A stretch of DNA of 64,000 bases from G963923955 sp963923955 (lineage in GTDB: Bacteria > Pseudomonadota > Gammaproteobacteria > Eutrophobiales > Eutrophobiaceae). The stretch covers positions 124,001-188,000 of the forward strand of contig OZ000552.1 of NCBI GenBank assembly GCA_963923955.1, written 5' to 3'. The notes beneath the pieces are model-generated. The model was not told where the DNA came from, did no database searches, and worked only from the letters and a program-made list of their open reading frames with translations. The position numbers were made by a program, and so were the translations under genes. This document shows positions 61,645 to 64,000 of the stretch, in pieces; position 1 is the stretch's first letter; each line of letters begins with the position of its first letter.

Positions 61645-63672
61645 TTATCCAGTCATCCGCCGGGCCGGGCGAAAGCGCTGCACCGCTTGCCGGAACGCCG
61701 GCATGGCTTGGTCTTGATCGCCATAGCGAACACGAATATAAAGCCGGGTTATCTTCTCTATGCTTAATTTCAGGTCTGCCCTCCGTAAAGACGCACGTCC
61801 GGCAAAGTCCAGCGGTCCCTCGTGGCCATGTCGAATGATCCCCAGTTTAGAAAGTCTGGCGCAGAATCGCTCATACAGGGCCCTGGCCTCATCCGTCTTT
61901 GTGGCCGGCGGCCGGAACAACCACAGCGCCAGGCCGGCGATGATCAGGGCAAGGGTGAGAGACAGATACAGCAACAGGCCCGGCCAGTCCGGCCGGCCCA
62001 GGCCGATGTGGCGCAAAAACAGCAACTGGCGCTGCTTGTCATAGGCCAATATCCACTGGTTCCAGCGATTGTTCACCGCATCCAGCGTGTCACGCAGCCG
62101 GCGCCAGAGGTCGCGCGCCATGGCGCTATTTTGCAGCGCCAGCGGGATATCGATAAGGCTCTCCGGCAGGGCGTTTTCTATGCCTTCGATTATCCTGGCC
62201 GGTGCAACGGCGGCAGTGGGATCAACCCGCACCCAGCCGTGCCCGGCAAGCCATACTTCGGCCCAGGCATGTGCATCACGCTGGCGCACGATGAGGTAAT
62301 TGCCGACCGGGTTCATAGTGCCGCCCTGATAGCCGGTGACAACGCGGGCCGGGACGCCGGCGGCGCGCATCAGCACGACAAAGGCGGCGGCATAGTGCTC
62401 GCAGAAACCTGCGCGGGCATCAAACAGGAATTGATCCACGCTGTCGTTCAGCAGGAGGGGCGGCTGCAAAGTGTAATAAAATTCCTCCTCGTTGAACAGG
62501 CGCAGGGCCTGATTGACAATGGCGGCCGCATCCATGCCGCTGCTGCGCCAGCTCTGCGCCAGCGCACGCGTACGCGGGTGGTAGCGTGGCGGTAGTTGCA
62601 GGGCTTGCCTGAGCTCCTCCGCACTATTGGCATCGAGCTGATATTGGGTGTAGGAAGTGAGGGTGTAGCGGATGCGCTCACGCACGGCCGAGCGGGTAAA
62701 GATCTGCAGATCATGGCTCAGCTGCGCCCGCGCCGGCGGCGCCTCGACATGCTCCAGGCCGTATAACCAATTTTTGTCCGTCGGCTCCAGCGTTATCGTA
62801 TAGCGAAAGGCCGGGCCGGCTAATCTCGCCCGGCGCTGCGCAGCGCGCGGCTCATCGGGCAGCCATTTTACCCCATCAGTGAACCACAACACCGGCCCGC
62901 GCCAGTACAATGCGGCCTTCTCCGGCACGGCGCCGTGAAACTCCGCCCGAAAGGCGACTGCATCAGACAGCGTTAATTGGGAGATCATCCCCGGCGACAT
63001 CTCATCATCTAGGCCGCTGAGGCCGCTGTGCGCATCTTTGGGCAGGCCCCAGAGCGGGCCGGACACCCTGGGAAAGAGCACGAACAGCACCAGCATCAGG
63101 GGCGCGGCCTGCAACAACAAAGCGGAGGAGAGGCCAAGCCGCCGGCCTGTATTAAGATAGCGCCCGGGGTCATTAAGACTAATCAGCGCGGAGAAGATCA
63201 CCGTCAGGCACAGCAGCATATACAGCGCGCTGAGGATGGACTCGCTGTAGAAAAAATTCGTCAAGACCAAAAATAAGCCGATGAAAGCGGCGATGTAGTA
63301 GTCGCGTTCCTTGCCTGTCTCAACCAGCTTCATCCCGGCCAGCAGGATCAACAGCGCTACGCCGGCGTCTCGACCAAGCAGCGTGCCGTAACTTAAGAAT
63401 ATGCCGGCAAAGATCGCAGCACCCATCAGCAGCTTGAAGAGCGGTACGAGCAATTTAATTTTATCCAGCGAGCGCGCCCTGCCGCTGTGAGCAAGCAGGC
63501 GCCAGCCGGCCAGGATAAAAAACAAGATGCTTATCCAGACCGGCACCCGCAGTGCATGCGGGATGACGCACAGGCACAGACCGAGCACGAGCATGCGCAT
63601 GGTGGCCGGTATGCCCGTGAAAGGCCGGCCAAGGTCAAGACCGGGGCTAAGGCTAAAGCCCGGCCATGCCAT
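61645..63672 (-). CDS. tgpA: Transglutaminase-like membrane protein TgpA
   Basis: A 675-residue inner-membrane protein of the TgpA family, essential in Pseudomonas aeruginosa for unknown reasons. The N-terminal 200 residues hold about six helices. A periplasmic transglutaminase core follows, with the catalytic Cys in ARAGFCEHYAAAF, His in RDAHAWAEVW and Asp in WVRVDPTAAVAP. A further helix (LLLYLSLTLALIIAGLALWL) and a cytoplasmic tail (DUF4129-like) end the protein. ATG 63672 overlaps the upstream DUF58 gene by 20 bases. The common order moxR-DUF58-tgpA is consistent with what is seen. Confidence 0.9.
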   Translation of the reverse strand: MAWPGFSLSPGLDLGRPFTGIPATMRMLVLGLCLCVIPHALRVPVWISILFFILAGWRLLAHSGRARSLDKIKLLVPLFKLLMGAAIFAGIFLSYGTLLGRDAGVALLILLAGMKLVETGKERDYYIAAFIGLFLVLTNFFYSESILSALYMLLCLTVIFSALISLNDPGRYLNTGRRLGLSSALLLQAAPLMLVLFVLFPRVSGPLWGLPKDAHSGLSGLDDEMSPGMISQLTLSDAVAFRAEFHGAVPEKAALYWRGPVLWFTDGVKWLPDEPRAAQRRARLAGPAFRYTITLEPTDKNWLYGLEHVEAPPARAQLSHDLQIFTRSAVRERIRYTLTSYTQYQLDANSAEELRQALQLPPRYHPRTRALAQSWRSSGMDAAAIVNQALRLFNEEEFYYTLQPPLLLNDSVDQFLFDARAGFCEHYAAAFVVLMRAAGVPARVVTGYQGGTMNPVGNYLIVRQRDAHAWAEVWLAGHGWVRVDPTAAVAPARIIEGIENALPESLIDIPLALQNSAMARDLWRRLRDTLDAVNNRWNQWILAYDKQRQLLFLRHIGLGRPDWPGLLLYLSLTLALIIAGLALWLFRPPATKTDEARALYERFCARLSKLGIIRHGHEGPLDFAGRASLRRADLKLSIEKITRLYIRVRYGDQDQAMPAFRQAVQRFRPARRMTG

Positions 63673-64000
63673 AGCCGGCCAGTCTCTCCAGACAGCGATG
63701 TTGATGGGCTTCCCCCGCCCCGGGTGCGATGGATGCTTCGGGGAGTTCCAGGCCGTAGTAATGGCCCTGCGCCTCGGCCTCCAGCACCCACAGGCAAAGC
63801 TGCGATAGGCCGCGTTCAATATCATGCGACTGCCCGGCCTGTTCCCAGCTTAAGATCAGCCGCTGGCTGCCGCTGCCGCTAAAGCGTTTGACCAAGAGGC
63901 CGCGCTCCCGTGCGAGCGCCTTCCAGTCAATGCTGCGGATGGAGTCCCCCGGACGATATTGTCGGAAGCCGGCAAAGTCATCGGTGCCGCCCTTGTTGCC
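63653..64000 (-). CDS. DUF58 domain protein, C-terminal part (gene continues past the window)
   Basis: The frame is open to the window edge; the last 115 residues are visible. They include FAGFRQYRPGDSIRSIDWKA and LARERGLLVKRFSG, the hallmark of DUF58 (von Willebrand-like) proteins that partner MoxR ATPases. The C-terminus, LERLAGYGMAGL, overlaps tgpA. The N-terminus and the expected moxR gene lie beyond base 64000. Confidence 0.88.
   Translation of the reverse strand, partial: GNKGGTDDFAGFRQYRPGDSIRSIDWKALARERGLLVKRFSGSGSQRLILSWEQAGQSHDIERGLSQLCLWVLEAEAQGHYYGLELPEASIAPGAGEAHQHRCLERLAGYGMAGL

Overview
The window is a gene-dense stretch of a gammaproteobacterial chromosome, GC-rich by eye, with about 58 protein genes and no tRNA, rRNA, CRISPR array or insertion sequence that I could find. 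Many gene orders match those I remember from Pseudomonas and its relatives: rpoH-ftsX-ftsE-ftsY-rsmD-coaD-ferredoxin-ggt-mutM; radC-rpmB-rpmG beside coaBC-dut-algC-argB; yggS-proC-yggT-DUF4426 beside pilT-pilU; algH-ruvX-pyrR-pyrB-pyrC' beside tonB and gshB; and hemC-hemD-hemX-hemY. I read it as a Pseudomonadales or Cellvibrionales-like aerobe. The species cannot be told from sequence alone.

Layout. 1-1756: heme A and heme O synthases for a terminal oxidase. 1973-4211: a membrane protein with an N-terminal receiver-like domain, a Pro/Ala/Lys linker, three copies of a short repeat and a C-terminal TonB domain, broken in frame by a run of 12 C. 4395-9538: rpoH, ftsXEY, rsmD (frame disrupted at its start), coaD and a ferredoxin; a perfect CIRCE operator lies just upstream of rpoH. 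9706-13936: a TonB-dependent receptor and gamma-glutamyltransferase, apparently one operon. 14302-18735: phhB, mutM and a Gld-type ABC exporter whose third gene (DUF4340) survives only as a 36-codon stub. 18961-20323: a CsgG-like gene with an in-frame amber codon, then a non-coding stretch rich in inverted repeats. 20324-28636: desaturase, rpmG, rpmB, radC, coaBC, dut, a split AlgC membrane module, algC, argB and slmA. 28649-32833: a leftward group with pyrE, DUF4426, yggT, proC and yggS. 32960-36303: three tandem pilus-retraction ATPases. 36414-43686: a second TonB-dependent receptor facing a 1718-residue exonuclease-RecQ-UvrD helicase fusion. 43798-50671: a leftward cluster of overlapping genes (algH, ruvX, pyrR, pyrB, inactive pyrC', pyrK-like), with tonB and gshB upstream. 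50751-54886: hemCDXY. 54933-57993: acyl-CoA dehydrogenase, APH-fold kinase and SDR, resembling a 4-hydroxyacyl-CoA pathway. 58014-64000: ParA-like ATPase, phosphoribulokinase, msbA, TgpA transglutaminase and the end of a DUF58 gene.

How parts fit together. Two TonB-dependent receptors, a canonical TonB and a TonB-domain fusion point to active outer-membrane uptake; one receptor is paired with a peptidase that could process glutathione-like cargo. The pyr genes form a tightly overlapped unit. The most unusual items are the three-enzyme helicase, the receiver-TonB fusion with its C-tract, CIRCE on rpoH, and the kinase-dehydrogenase lipid module. Three genes (receiver-TonB, rsmD, csgG-like) carry frame or stop defects. 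Some of these could be sequencing errors, so they should be checked against reads before any biology is built on them.
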